From an uncultured Spirochaetales bacterium (lineage in GTDB: Bacteria; Spirochaetota; Spirochaetia; Sphaerochaetales; Sphaerochaetaceae): a DNA stretch of 20,051 nt. The DNA lies in assembly GCA_934276485.1 (NCBI GenBank), contig CAKQTE010000093.1, positions 1 to 20,051 on the forward strand, read 5' to 3'. Positions within the stretch are counted from its first letter, which is position 1. Each line of letters begins with the position of its first letter. Made by a program: the position numbers and the translations under genes. The notes under the pieces are model-generated. The model was not told the DNA's origin. It ran no database searches and saw nothing but the letters and a program-made list of their open reading frames with translations. Below are positions 1 through 8,207 of this stretch, piece by piece.

Positions 1-87
1 AGGGGCAATACCCAAGCATAAAAGGATGTCGTTTGTGCTTTTTCCCTGTTTCAGCATGTCCTTTATTGATTCTTCCGTTATCTGCAT
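1..87 (-). CDS. N-terminus of an unrecognised protein, cut by the window edge
   Basis: An ATG at 87-85 opens a reading frame that stays open for 29 codons to base 1. A good ribosome binding site (AAGGA) lies about 10 nt upstream of the ATG. An extended -10 promoter element lies about 26 bp upstream. The visible residues begin MQITEESIKDMLKQGKST and look like an amphipathic helix, with no signal peptide. The product cannot be identified from so short a piece. The support is the start, RBS and promoter together, not similarity. Confidence 0.6.
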   Translation of the reverse strand, partial: MQITEESIKDMLKQGKSTNDILLCLGIAP

Positions 88-112
88 ATAACTCTTTTCC
101 TTACCTGTAATT

Positions 113-121
113 AGTATACCA
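113..121 (-). promoter_or_regulatory. Extended -10 promoter of the left-edge gene
   Basis: Read on the minus strand, bases 121-113 spell TGGTATACT, an extended -10 (TGn plus TATACT). It lies about 26 bp upstream of the ATG at 87. No convincing -35 is present at 17 bp, which fits an extended -10 promoter. Confidence 0.5.
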
Positions 122-155
122 TAAGTAGAAGAAATATGCTAGTATGAATTGGATT

Positions 156-177
156 ATTTCTTTATATTTAAAGAAAT
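156..177. repeat. Perfect 9-bp inverted repeat with a 4-nt loop
   Basis: ATTTCTTTA at 156-164 and TAAAGAAAT at 169-177 are exact reverse complements around TATT. It sits about 35-60 bp upstream of the -10 of the left-edge gene. It could be an operator for that gene or a weak AT-rich hairpin. No T-tract fits a strong terminator. Confidence 0.4.
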
Positions 178-290
178 TATTTGATTTATGTTCCGGATTT
201 TGAAGTAATTTGGATCAATTAAAAACCATAGAGGAAGATTTTAGACGCTATGCGACTGAATAGTTACGGCATCGATTTGTTAAGGCATAT

Positions 291-309
291 AAAAACCCTC
301 ATCTGAGGG
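291..309 (-). terminator. Rho-independent terminator of the 15-gene operon
   Basis: On the minus strand, CCCTC-AGAT-GAGGG forms a 5-bp GC-rich stem with a 4-nt loop. It is followed directly by TTTTT and an AT-rich stretch. It lies 9 bp after the RNase Z stop codon and is the only clear terminator on the minus strand between there and rnfC. Confidence 0.8.
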
Positions 310-317
310 CTTATGCG

Positions 318-1241
318 TTAATCTTTTAGAGGAATATCGAATGACATCCTATCGCGTGTAAGTATTGTATTTTCAAAAATAGCTCTTGCTTCATCCCTGA
401 GAATCTTCAGCTCCCGATCTGAATAACGAGGACTATAATGCTGCAGGCAAAGCTTATCACTATGGCTGTCACGAGCAATCATGGCAGCTTGTTCTGCTGT
501 CATATGTTTCTTGTCTCGAGCATCCTCCTCGAGAGCTTTTTCAAACATACCTTCGCAGAATAAGATATCTGAATCATGGACGTAATCTGCTATCTCAGGA
601 AAGTACAAGCTATCAGTGACATAGCTGAACTTACGTCCGGATCTTGCATCTCCCATTATCATATCAGGTGTGATCACCCTGCCATCTTCCAGAGTTACAT
701 TGTTGCCTTGTTGAAGCTGTCCCCAAAGTCTACCTTTAGGAACCCCTAGCTCTATGGCTTTATCTGGATGGAACTCTCCCTTTCTCATATCTTCAACCAA
801 TGAGTATCCAAAGCAAGGCTTAGTATGATTAAGCTGAAATGCATTGATAGAGAAGTCTTCTCCTCTATAGATTTCTCCTGGTTCTACAGGAATTACCTTG
901 ATCTCGTAGTTGATGTACATATCGAGAATACGACGAGCGGCATCTACAAATTCCACTAAGCGTGCTGGCCCATAGATATATAATGGTTCAGTTCTATCAA
1001 CCTGACTTGATAGCATCAATATACCAGGAAGTCCTGTTACATGATCTGCATGCATATGTGAGATGAAGATTGCAGAAATCTTCTTCCACTTCAAATTCAA
1101 CATCTTTAGGCTTACTTGAGTTCCCTCTCCGCAATCGAAGAGGAAAAGTTCGCCTTCACGCCTAACAAGTGCTGATGTAAGAAACCGTCCAGGAAGTGGC
1201 ATCATGCCACTTGTACCTAGGGAAAATACTTCTAAATTCAC
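318..1241 (-). CDS. rnz: Ribonuclease Z (tRNA 3' endonuclease)
   Basis: RNase Z is a metallo-beta-lactamase endonuclease that removes the 3' trailer of tRNA precursors. Numbered from the GTG at 1241, the zinc motif HMHADH is at residues 62-67. The family's downstream metal-ligand segments follow in order: LNHTKPCFGY, SYVTDS, KHMTAEQAA and LQHYSPRY. This gives 307 residues, the normal short-form length. The frame stays open to a TTG at 1277, which would add 12 residues. I prefer the GTG because the family normally begins right at the conserved strand (here NLEVFSLGTSG). Neither start has a clear Shine-Dalgarno sequence. It is the last gene of the operon, about 50 bp after the ABC permease with this start, and is followed by a terminator. 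Confidence 0.93.
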   Translation of the reverse strand: MNLEVFSLGTSGMMPLPGRFLTSALVRREGELFLFDCGEGTQVSLKMLNLKWKKISAIFISHMHADHVTGLPGILMLSSQVDRTEPLYIYGPARLVEFVDAARRILDMYINYEIKVIPVEPGEIYRGEDFSINAFQLNHTKPCFGYSLVEDMRKGEFHPDKAIELGVPKGRLWGQLQQGNNVTLEDGRVITPDMIMGDARSGRKFSYVTDSLYFPEIADYVHDSDILFCEGMFEKALEEDARDKKHMTAEQAAMIARDSHSDKLCLQHYSPRYSDRELKILRDEARAIFENTILTRDRMSFDIPLKD

Positions 1242-1291
1242 ATTAATCAGATTATCAAGGTTCAAGGACAATGACAAGCAACAACAGAGCT

Positions 1292-2449
1292 CTACATATT
1301 ATACACTTCAGACAAAAGCTCTTTTTTCTCTCTATGCTTTAAAGTAACCAGAAGTGAAAGGTATGCTATAAGAATCATCAAGGCTATCATGATTGCAATT
1401 TGAACATAAGGAATGCTAATTGTGAAAGATGTGATGTAATACTCAAGCATTTCAGGTTCAAAGCGAGAGATCAAAGAGATTATCCTTGGTGACAACAATC
1501 CCAACAATAGACCCACAACAACTCCAAAGAAAGTTGCTATCGAGATTGCAACAAGCGTCATCTTCACGTATATCGCTCTTACTCTCTTGCTTTCCATACC
1601 CAACAGTAGAAGTGTTGCTATATCACGTCTATCACGAGATAAATATACCTGAGACACTTCTATTGAAAAGAATGCAGATAAGAAAGCTACAAGTACAATA
1701 ATCACATACAAAATCCAAATCGATTGCTCAACATTTGAGTATAAAAGTGCATTGTTCTCTTTATATGTAGTTGTGTAGATTCCTTCATCCAGAAGTTTTG
1801 CTTTTACATCCTCTACATTTGCATCTGATTGCAATAATATCTCATACTCAGATCTTTCATTTGAAAGGACATCCTTTGAAACAAATGCCATATATCTATC
1901 GATCTGGGCATATCCGGAGTCAAAGATACCAATGATTGTCACAAGGTATGGTCTTGTTCTTCCCTTCTCTTCTTCATAAAGAAGCATTGTCATCTTATCT
2001 CCAATCTTGCAATCAAGGCTTTTGGCTAGATTTGATGACAATACAACCCAATTCTTCTTGTACTCACCGATCTCTAATCTTAAACCTTTTACTCTTTCTT
2101 GATTGAAGTAATCCTCTCCAACACCTCGAATATAGACAATGCTCTCGCCATTTGCACTATAGAAAATACCTTCAGAGTGCATTACTTCATCTACAGAACT
2201 ATTATCAGGAAGGAGAGATGGATCCACGTAAACATCTGATGACAAAGAACCAGAGCCAAGGAGTGCTATCATCCTGTCGATTGCAGATGACATGGAAAAT
2301 ATGAATACCAAAGCAAAAACCAGGATTGTTGTTATCAGAAACACAAGAATCAAGGGCGTGAATGTAGATAATACATACCCTGCCCCCATACCTTGTCCTA
2401 GTTTTCGCCTCAGATATAATTTCTCACTATCTCGACTCAAGTTTGCCAC
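1292..2449 (-). CDS. FtsX/MacB-like ABC transporter permease (second permease)
   Basis: This is the inner-membrane permease of a Lol/MacB-type ABC exporter. One membrane segment lies near residues 28-54. A soluble periplasmic domain of about 185 residues follows, then three membrane segments near 244-266, 295-318 and 345-370. That is the FtsX-family plan. The GTG start overlaps the end of the ATPase gene by 23 bp, which suggests translational coupling. The RBS for this GTG is poor (AAAGG almost touching it). An ATG at codon 21, preceded by AGGACAAGG, is a possible alternative start. The partners are the ATPase and the other permease just upstream. The substrate is not evident. Lipoprotein release is possible, but LolC/E-specific identity cannot be shown from sequence alone. 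Confidence 0.8.
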   Translation of the reverse strand: MANLSRDSEKLYLRRKLGQGMGAGYVLSTFTPLILVFLITTILVFALVFIFSMSSAIDRMIALLGSGSLSSDVYVDPSLLPDNSSVDEVMHSEGIFYSANGESIVYIRGVGEDYFNQERVKGLRLEIGEYKKNWVVLSSNLAKSLDCKIGDKMTMLLYEEEKGRTRPYLVTIIGIFDSGYAQIDRYMAFVSKDVLSNERSEYEILLQSDANVEDVKAKLLDEGIYTTTYKENNALLYSNVEQSIWILYVIIVLVAFLSAFFSIEVSQVYLSRDRRDIATLLLLGMESKRVRAIYVKMTLVAISIATFFGVVVGLLLGLLSPRIISLISRFEPEMLEYYITSFTISIPYVQIAIMIALMILIAYLSLLVTLKHREKKELLSEVYNM

Positions 2450-3107
2450 CCTTTAGTACATAGACTTTATCAGCTTGTGCAGCAAGAGCGTTGTTGTGAG
2501 TAACAAGCAACATACCCCTCTTCTCTTTCTTGATCACATCAAATAGTATTCCAGATACTTTATCAGCACTCATCTCATCAAGTGCTCCCGTTGGTTCATC
2601 AGCAAATATTATGTCGGGCTTAGGAGCCAAGGCGCGAGCTATGGCTATACGCTGTCTCTCACCCCCTGATAGTTTATCTGGTCGATGATCCCGGCGCTCA
2701 TATAGATCAACAAGCTCCAAGTAGTACTTTGCTTCCTCTGTGGCTTCTTTCTTGCTCGTACCTTGAATCATCAAGGGAAGTGCTATATTCTCAAGCGCTG
2801 AGAAATCCTCTAGAAGCAAAGAAGATTGGAATACAAAGCCCATCGCACTTCGTCTTAGCTTTTCGATTTGTTTTGCATCCATTCCATCTGTATCGTTTGA
2901 GTTGTAGTAAATCTTTCCACTATCCTTTTTCAACAATAGCGCAGCTGTTGCCAAGAGAGTGGACTTTCCACTTCCAGATTGACCTACGATAGCACATATC
3001 TCACCTTCAGATACTGTCAAATTCAATCCTTCGAGGATATTCAATGGACCTTGCGAAGTTGAATATGATTTTGATATATCCTCAAGCCTCAAAATCTCAT
3101 TTGCCAT
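2427..3107 (-). CDS. LolD/MacB-family ABC transporter ATPase
   Basis: At 226 residues this has the usual length of stand-alone LolD-type ATPases, which power export or extraction at the inner membrane by driving FtsX-type permeases. All nucleotide-binding motifs are intact: Walker A GQSGSGKST (42-50), Q-loop FVFQ (91-94), signature LSGGE (146-150), Walker B IIFADE (166-171) and the H-loop histidine (204). It overlaps the upstream permease by 11 bp and the downstream permease by 23 bp. GGAGG lies a few bases before its ATG. Two different flanking permeases suggest a heteromeric complex, as in LolCDE. The transported substrate is not shown by the sequence. Confidence 0.9.
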   Translation of the reverse strand: MANEILRLEDISKSYSTSQGPLNILEGLNLTVSEGEICAIVGQSGSGKSTLLATAALLLKKDSGKIYYNSNDTDGMDAKQIEKLRRSAMGFVFQSSLLLEDFSALENIALPLMIQGTSKKEATEEAKYYLELVDLYERRDHRPDKLSGGERQRIAIARALAPKPDIIFADEPTGALDEMSADKVSGILFDVIKKEKRGMLLVTHNNALAAQADKVYVLKGGKLESR

Positions 3108-4167
3108 TTACTACCTCCATCAAATCCATATTCCAATCCTTTTTCCTTTCATAAGAGCAGAAGAAAAACGAGCTAAGTGCCAACATAAGTGCAAATATAA
3201 TAAATGATGGCGCAGGGAATACAAGAGTCATCATCGTACCAATAAACGAAAGTGATAATCTTTCAATTATTGGTATCAATATAAATGTAAGAACAAGAGA
3301 TAGAACCAAGCCTGATGCAAGTACGATATAGAAAGACAATAGGAACGCTAGATCTATCTTTTGTCTCTCCAGGCCAAGGATCTCAAGTTCTGCTCTTTCT
3401 TTTCTCTTCTCTTGGTAGAATATCCTGATCGATTGCTTTGTAGATACGCCAACAAGCAAAAACAGGAGTGCTAGTATTACATACATTAGCGTCTTTTCAA
3501 TCAAGAATGCTGAATACAAGCTTGCTTCTGCATCCTTCCAACTAGTCACATCATAGCCAAGGGACTTCAGGTAAGCTATTTCCTTATTATTCATCCCCTT
3601 GATAGCAGTTGAATATATTGCATTATCGCCAGCTTCCTCTATTGGCATAAAGATGTAGAAGGCATCAAATTCGCTGCCCATTGCTGTTGCATACACACCC
3701 GATATTTTCTTCTCTGCAGTCTGAGGTAGCACAACGCCACTCTTTCCTTTCTTCATTACCGATAGAGAATATGTACTTGACCTATTTGATGCATATAGAG
3801 AATAAGGAATTACCAATGATGATGAGTCTCCTGTTAGAAATCTCAAGCCCCCATCATAATCAGAATCGATATAGCGAACTAAAAAAGCCCTATCTGATAC
3901 AAGAGCTTCTCCGGAGGCATATTCAAAGATAGTCTTATCTGGATAGATTTGGGCTATCTCATCCTTGTATTGGCCTGATACAACACAGTCAAAGGACCTT
4001 ACATTTCGTATGTTTTCGAATCTTGTGTTTTGCAAATAGTTCATGCTTGCAATGATTATCACAAGAAGCGTGAACGAAAACGCAGTTGATAGCAATATCC
4101 TAATACTGCTAGAGCGATGATGGGATGTGGATGAGAATGCATAACGCAAAGACAAAAGACCTATCAC
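3097..4167 (-). CDS. FtsX-like ABC transporter permease (first permease)
   Basis: This 356-residue membrane protein has the FtsX topology. One membrane segment is near residues 23-44, with an extracytoplasmic domain to about 225. Three more segments lie near 226-244, 273-300 and 320-338. It starts at GTG 4167, with GGAGG about 10 nt upstream inside the end of the previous gene, and overlaps that gene by 4 bp. It is not closely similar to the second permease (1292-2449), so the pair is asymmetric. It probably forms the transmembrane part of a Lol/MacB-type exporter with the ATPase at 2427-3107. Substrate unknown. Confidence 0.78.
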   Translation of the reverse strand: MIGLLSLRYAFSSTSHHRSSSIRILLSTAFSFTLLVIIIASMNYLQNTRFENIRNVRSFDCVVSGQYKDEIAQIYPDKTIFEYASGEALVSDRAFLVRYIDSDYDGGLRFLTGDSSSLVIPYSLYASNRSSTYSLSVMKKGKSGVVLPQTAEKKISGVYATAMGSEFDAFYIFMPIEEAGDNAIYSTAIKGMNNKEIAYLKSLGYDVTSWKDAEASLYSAFLIEKTLMYVILALLFLLVGVSTKQSIRIFYQEKRKERAELEILGLERQKIDLAFLLSFYIVLASGLVLSLVLTFILIPIIERLSLSFIGTMMTLVFPAPSFIIFALMLALSSFFFCSYERKKDWNMDLMEVVNGK

Positions 4168-5045
4168 AGTTTTGTAACCTCCTTGAGTCTTTTTCCATCC
4201 ACGTCGAATATCATTCTGTATTTTGCCACTCCTGAGATATAACGAATCTCTTCTATATCCCCACTCGGGAGAGTACGCTTTGTTTTTGTAATGACGTTAT
4301 TTTCGAAATAAGTAGTCTTTACAAGAACCGAATTCTCATATTCTTCGACCCTTGAATTACCGCCTTCTAGATAACGTTTTCTAACTAACTCACCAGAACC
4401 TGAATACGAATAGAAAATATAGCTGTTGCCATCGCGCTCTTCCACTAGGCGTCCATTTTTGTCAAATGCGTACACTCGTCCATCTTTTTCCTGCACAAGC
4501 TTATCTTGGTCAAACTCAGGAATGAATAGGCTTTCTGGTTCAAGATGAGCCAAGTCTGCTTTTACGCTCTTTCCATCTATGTTATATACAATTGCATTAT
4601 TATCAAAAAGAGCGCTATTCGTGCCATCAAAACCAACAGCTTTGTTGCCTGCAAGAATATAGTCAACCTTCCTTACGATTTCCTCGTTGTAAGAATATAT
4701 GTAACTAAGCATAGCTTTGTCGTCGTAGTAATAGTTATATTCCTCAACGCTATCGGGCTTTGTGATTATTCTTCTTACCACTCTACTCTTTTCATCTATA
4801 AAGACACGCTCAGAGGAGTTTTCTTCAAAGATATTCCATCCATCAGAAAAGTATTTTGTCTCTCTTATTGTAACGCCATCTTTATAGATGATGGTTTCAT
4901 CCTCTCTATCCTCTCTTTCCCATCCGATATTGCTGCGCTCGTCAATCTTTTCCATTTTCTGTCCAAGCGCATTACTTTTGTATGCCTCTGCAGAGAGAGG
5001 AAACAAAAGGAACAATAAGATTAAGGATAAGAGGATTTTTCTCAT
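4164..5045 (-). CDS. Secreted beta-strand-rich protein of unknown function
   Basis: The N-terminus MRKILLSLILLFLLFPLSAEA is a clear Sec signal peptide with an AEA cleavage site after about residue 21. No lipobox cysteine is present. The mature 270 residues are full of short alternating strands with tyrosine, aspartate and glycine turns, for example GRVYAFDKNGRLVEERDG and GNSYIFYSYSGSGELVRKRY. The pattern is reminiscent of YD/Rhs or MORN-like repeats, but no family can be assigned. It overlaps ftsY by 4 bp (ATGA) and the first ABC permease by 4 bp. It may therefore be the periplasmic partner or an exported client of that transporter. That role is inferred from position only. Confidence 0.75.
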   Translation of the reverse strand: MRKILLSLILLFLLFPLSAEAYKSNALGQKMEKIDERSNIGWEREDREDETIIYKDGVTIRETKYFSDGWNIFEENSSERVFIDEKSRVVRRIITKPDSVEEYNYYYDDKAMLSYIYSYNEEIVRKVDYILAGNKAVGFDGTNSALFDNNAIVYNIDGKSVKADLAHLEPESLFIPEFDQDKLVQEKDGRVYAFDKNGRLVEERDGNSYIFYSYSGSGELVRKRYLEGGNSRVEEYENSVLVKTTYFENNVITKTKRTLPSGDIEEIRYISGVAKYRMIFDVDGKRLKEVTKL

Positions 5046-5914
5046 AAGCCCATCAATGCGTTGATATATTCTTCCTTGTCAAATGGCTTGATATCATCAT
5101 AGCCTTCGCCTGTGCAAACAAATACGATTGGAAGAGACAAGAGTTTTCCAATCTGAACAAGAGCTCCACCCTTTGCAGCTGAATCATACTTGGTAAGTAT
5201 TACTCCATCTAAAGGAACTGCTTGATTGAATAGCATTGCTTGCGATAGTCCATTCTGACCAGTAGTGGCATCGATTACCAAGAACTTCTTGTAGTTCTCG
5301 CTCTTTACGTTCTTTGCCTTGATAACCTTATCCATCTTCTGAAGCTCTTTCATCAAGTTTTCCTTGTTGTGCATTCTTCCTGCAGTATCAGCAAGGATCA
5401 ATGTGTCGTGATGAGCGTATGCCGATGTGATAGCGTCAAAGATTACAGCACCTGGATCAGAGCCTGTATTCTGCTTAACTATTCTCATTCCAAGTCTATC
5501 TGCATGGATCTCAAGCTGGTCTACTGCTGCAGCTCTGAAAGTATCTCCTGCTGCTAACAATACCTTCTGGCCACGAGAGGAGAAATACTTTGCCATCTTT
5601 GCAATTGTTGTAGTTTTACCAACACCATTTACACCAAGAATCATCCAAACAGCCAAGTCGTCATCGAACTTGAAGTCATATGCATAGATATATCTACTGA
5701 TGATCTCTTTCATCTTATTCTGCAGATCAGATGCTTCTACAAGTTTATTCTCCTTGGCTTCCTTTCTTAGCGTCTCGATAATCTCATCTGTGAGTTTTGC
5801 GCCCAAGTCGCCCTCGATAAGAGCATCCTCAAGCTCCTCAAAAAATGATTCATCTATCTTTCTGGATTTGAATATACCCCTTAATTTCTCTCCAAACTTC
5901 TTAAAAAAAGCCAT
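5042..5914 (-). CDS. ftsY: Signal recognition particle receptor FtsY
   Basis: FtsY is the membrane-associated SRP GTPase that docks ribosome-SRP complexes at the translocon. The 290 residues comprise a short basic N-terminal helix (1-20), an N domain and the G domain. GTPase motifs are P-loop GVNGVGKT (94-101), DTFRAAA (124-130), DTAGR (176-180) and TKYD (241-244, TKLD in most homologues). The long acidic A domain of enterobacterial FtsY is absent, as in many other bacteria. AGGAG sits 8 nt before the ATG. An 11-bp gap separates it from the PEGA-type gene, and its stop overlaps the next start by 4 bp. Membrane binding probably relies on the N-terminal amphipathic helix. Confidence 0.96.
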   Translation of the reverse strand: MAFFKKFGEKLRGIFKSRKIDESFFEELEDALIEGDLGAKLTDEIIETLRKEAKENKLVEASDLQNKMKEIISRYIYAYDFKFDDDLAVWMILGVNGVGKTTTIAKMAKYFSSRGQKVLLAAGDTFRAAAVDQLEIHADRLGMRIVKQNTGSDPGAVIFDAITSAYAHHDTLILADTAGRMHNKENLMKELQKMDKVIKAKNVKSENYKKFLVIDATTGQNGLSQAMLFNQAVPLDGVILTKYDSAAKGGALVQIGKLLSLPIVFVCTGEGYDDIKPFDKEEYINALMGL

Positions 5915-5925
5915 TAAATATACTC

Positions 5926-7152
5926 CTACATTTCATAATTTGCGCTATTGAAATATTCAAACATGGAATCAACCATATTTACCAATGATACCAAGCTTAT
6001 ACCACCTAGAACAACCGAAACTGGCATAAGATTATAGCTTGGAGCTAGGTTTGTTATGGTCTGGGACGCAACATAACCTCCAAATGAGATCAAAGTTGCA
6101 AATAAACTGCAATAAAAATCGCTCTTTGCATTCTTGACCAAATCAACGCTATCCATCCAATCAGGCTTAAGGGAAATCGTTAAATTCGTAATTGGAGTCA
6201 AGGACTGAAGTGAATATGTCGAGAATCCTTCACGAGTTGCTGTAAGCGTAAATGGATAATCGAGATCAGATATCATCCTTCCATCTAGCTTATGACCATT
6301 GTAGTAGACCTTGGCATCATAAGGAATCGCACTATAGATCAAAGTCGCACTTTCTTGTTTTTCAAGATCCAAGTCCACCTCAGTGAGTGCTGAATCGACA
6401 AATATCTCTATCTCTTTTGTCTTATAGCCAGGAACTATATATGATAGTCTGTGTTTTCCATCTAGAAGAGCAAGCTTTCCTGTGTATGTTACAGTAGGAA
6501 CCGAATCAACATATAGCGTTCCATTCAAAGGAAAATCTATGTCGATCAAGCGATATCCATCAGATAGAAAATATGTAGAAAATAGTGTAAACAACTCTTC
6601 TCTCTCACTATCTAATAGTTGGTTTGTAAATATCGCTTCATGTACAACCTCTCCATTTATGTACATGCGGATCTCAGGAAGGATATCGTTTGAAAGCTCG
6701 GCAATAGCAATGATCATATCCACTCCATCGCGAAGAGATAAGTATTCATATGCTTCCTTATCTCCTGAGAACAAGTATTCTTTTTCCTTATCAGAAAACT
6801 TGGAATCCACTATCTTGATCTGGAATGAATCGATGTTTTCATTCTTTACATCAAGATTGTTAATCTTATCGATATCTTCGTTTTTGTATGCTTTATCTAA
6901 AGAGGAATAGTAAGTTCTCAAACCTTCTTTCTCGATTCGATTCGATATTTGTTTCTTTGTATAATCAGTTGTAGGAAGAGACGAAAAAACATCCAAGACA
7001 TCGCTTACGACTGTCTTGTAGCTCTCATTTTGACTTATTATTGCAATATTGAAACTTGCCCCACTCAATGGATCAAGCAGGACAAGCGTAAGCAGAATGA
7101 GTAGAAAACTACTCTTCTTTAAGGAAGTGCAAATAGCTTTCAATGAAGTCAT
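5926..7152 (-). CDS. PEGA-domain-like exported membrane protein
   Basis: The protein has a hydrophobic N-terminal signal or anchor (about 16-32). A roughly 190-residue unidentified domain follows, then two PEGA-like beta modules near 210-255 and 268-315. The second contains a PEGA-style core, SAIPYDAKVYYNGHKLDG, followed by REGFSTYS. Two hydrophobic segments follow near 346-368 and 376-398, so the C-terminus is probably membrane-embedded. PEGA modules are typical of surface or envelope proteins. The chosen ATG lies 44 bp inside the 3' end of prfB. A later non-ATG start would shorten the overlap but cut into the signal sequence. The biochemical function is unknown. Confidence 0.7.
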   Translation of the reverse strand: MTSLKAICTSLKKSSFLLILLTLVLLDPLSGASFNIAIISQNESYKTVVSDVLDVFSSLPTTDYTKKQISNRIEKEGLRTYYSSLDKAYKNEDIDKINNLDVKNENIDSFQIKIVDSKFSDKEKEYLFSGDKEAYEYLSLRDGVDMIIAIAELSNDILPEIRMYINGEVVHEAIFTNQLLDSEREELFTLFSTYFLSDGYRLIDIDFPLNGTLYVDSVPTVTYTGKLALLDGKHRLSYIVPGYKTKEIEIFVDSALTEVDLDLEKQESATLIYSAIPYDAKVYYNGHKLDGRMISDLDYPFTLTATREGFSTYSLQSLTPITNLTISLKPDWMDSVDLVKNAKSDFYCSLFATLISFGGYVASQTITNLAPSYNLMPVSVVLGGISLVSLVNMVDSMFEYFNSANYEM

Positions 7153-8207
7153 CTATTTCACCATCCATTACTGCGATGATATTTCCTGTACTATAGTTGG
7201 TTCTATGGTCCTTAACCATTGTATATGGCTGGAATACATAGCTTCGAATCTGGGATCCCCATGCTATATCCATCTTCGCAATAGCATTTGCTTCCTTCTC
7301 CTTCTCCTTTTCCTTCTGATAGTACTCATAGAGCTTAGCTCTAAGCATCTTGAAAGCCACATCCTTGTTCATGAATTGGCTTCTTTCGTTCTGACACTGT
7401 ACTACGATACCTGTTGCATAGTGAGTGATTCTAACAGCAGAGTCAGTCTTGTTAACGTGCTGTCCACCTGCGCCTCCTGCACGGTATGTATCCAAACGAT
7501 AATCTTCTGGCTTGATATCAATTTCGATATCGTCATCAACTTCAGCAGATGCATAGACAGATGTGAAAGATGTGTGTCTGCGCTTAGCTGAGTCAAATGG
7601 AGAGATTCTAACGAGTCTATGAACTCCAGCTTCTCCCTTTAGATATCCAAATGCATAGTCTCCCTTGATATGCATTGTTACTGATTTGATTCCACCTTCG
7701 TTCTCTTCCAAGTCCAGGATCTCAGCCTTAAAGCCATGACGCTCTGCCCATCTAATGTACAGTCTCATCAACATGCTTGCCCAGTCAGAGGCCTCTGTAC
7801 CACCTGCTCCTGCATGGATAGAAAGGTATACATTGTTCTTATCGAACTTACCATCAAGAAGAGTTTTGACCTTCAATGGTCTGAACTTCGCATCCAATTC
7901 ATCAATCTGAGCCTGAAGCTCTTGAGAAAGCGAATCATCATCCTCTGCTGAATATAGTTCGATCAACTCCTCTAAATCATTGATCTGTCCGATCATATCC
8001 TTCCATGGATAGTAGCTATCCTTGATAGCATTGAGTTCAGCAAATACTTTCTTTGATTCCTCTGGATCGTTCCAAAAGTCTGGCGCTGCTGTCTTATCTT
8101 CAAGCGCTTTTATCTTAGTGAGAGTATTAGCCTGTTCAAAGACGCCTCCATACAGTATAGGCTTCTTCCTTTAGGTTTTCGAATTTAGCTTTATTCTCTA
8201 TGTACAT
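7109..8207 (-). CDS. prfB: Peptide chain release factor 2, with programmed +1 frameshift
   Basis: RF2 recognises UGA and UAA stop codons and triggers peptide release. Translation starts at ATG 8207, with AAGGAG 7 nt upstream, and reads 23 codons to an in-frame TGA at 8138-8136. A +1 shift on CTT (skipping base 8138) continues with GAACAGGCTAAT to 7109. The joined product is 365 residues, the same length as E. coli RF2. The codon-recognition tripeptide SPF falls at about 202-204, which marks RF2 rather than RF1. The catalytic GGQ is at about 247-249. A plain ORF search finds only the last 295 residues. The gene overlaps the GH57-like gene by 17 bp and the PEGA-type gene by 44 bp. Confidence 0.97.
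8136..8149 (-). promoter_or_regulatory. prfB autoregulatory +1 frameshift site
   Basis: On the minus strand the site reads GGAGG-CGT-CTT-TGA-A. An internal Shine-Dalgarno-like GGAGG lies exactly 3 nt before the CTT slip codon, the same geometry as E. coli AGGGGG-TAT-CTT-TGA. When RF2 is scarce, slow termination at UGA lets the ribosome shift +1 and make more RF2. The base after UGA is A, not the C found in most prfB genes. Confidence 0.95.

Noticed and set aside
201..325. Two short plus-strand stretches (NLDQLKTIEEDFRRYATE, stop, LRHRFVKAYKNPHLRAY) that read like a decayed gene
   Set aside because: There is no start or RBS, a stop interrupts them, and they run through the terminator hairpin. 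I could not match them to a family, so chance is more likely.
7402..7596. 64-residue minus-strand frame within prfB
   Set aside because: It lies in an alternative frame of the RF2 GGQ-domain region and has no independent start signal.
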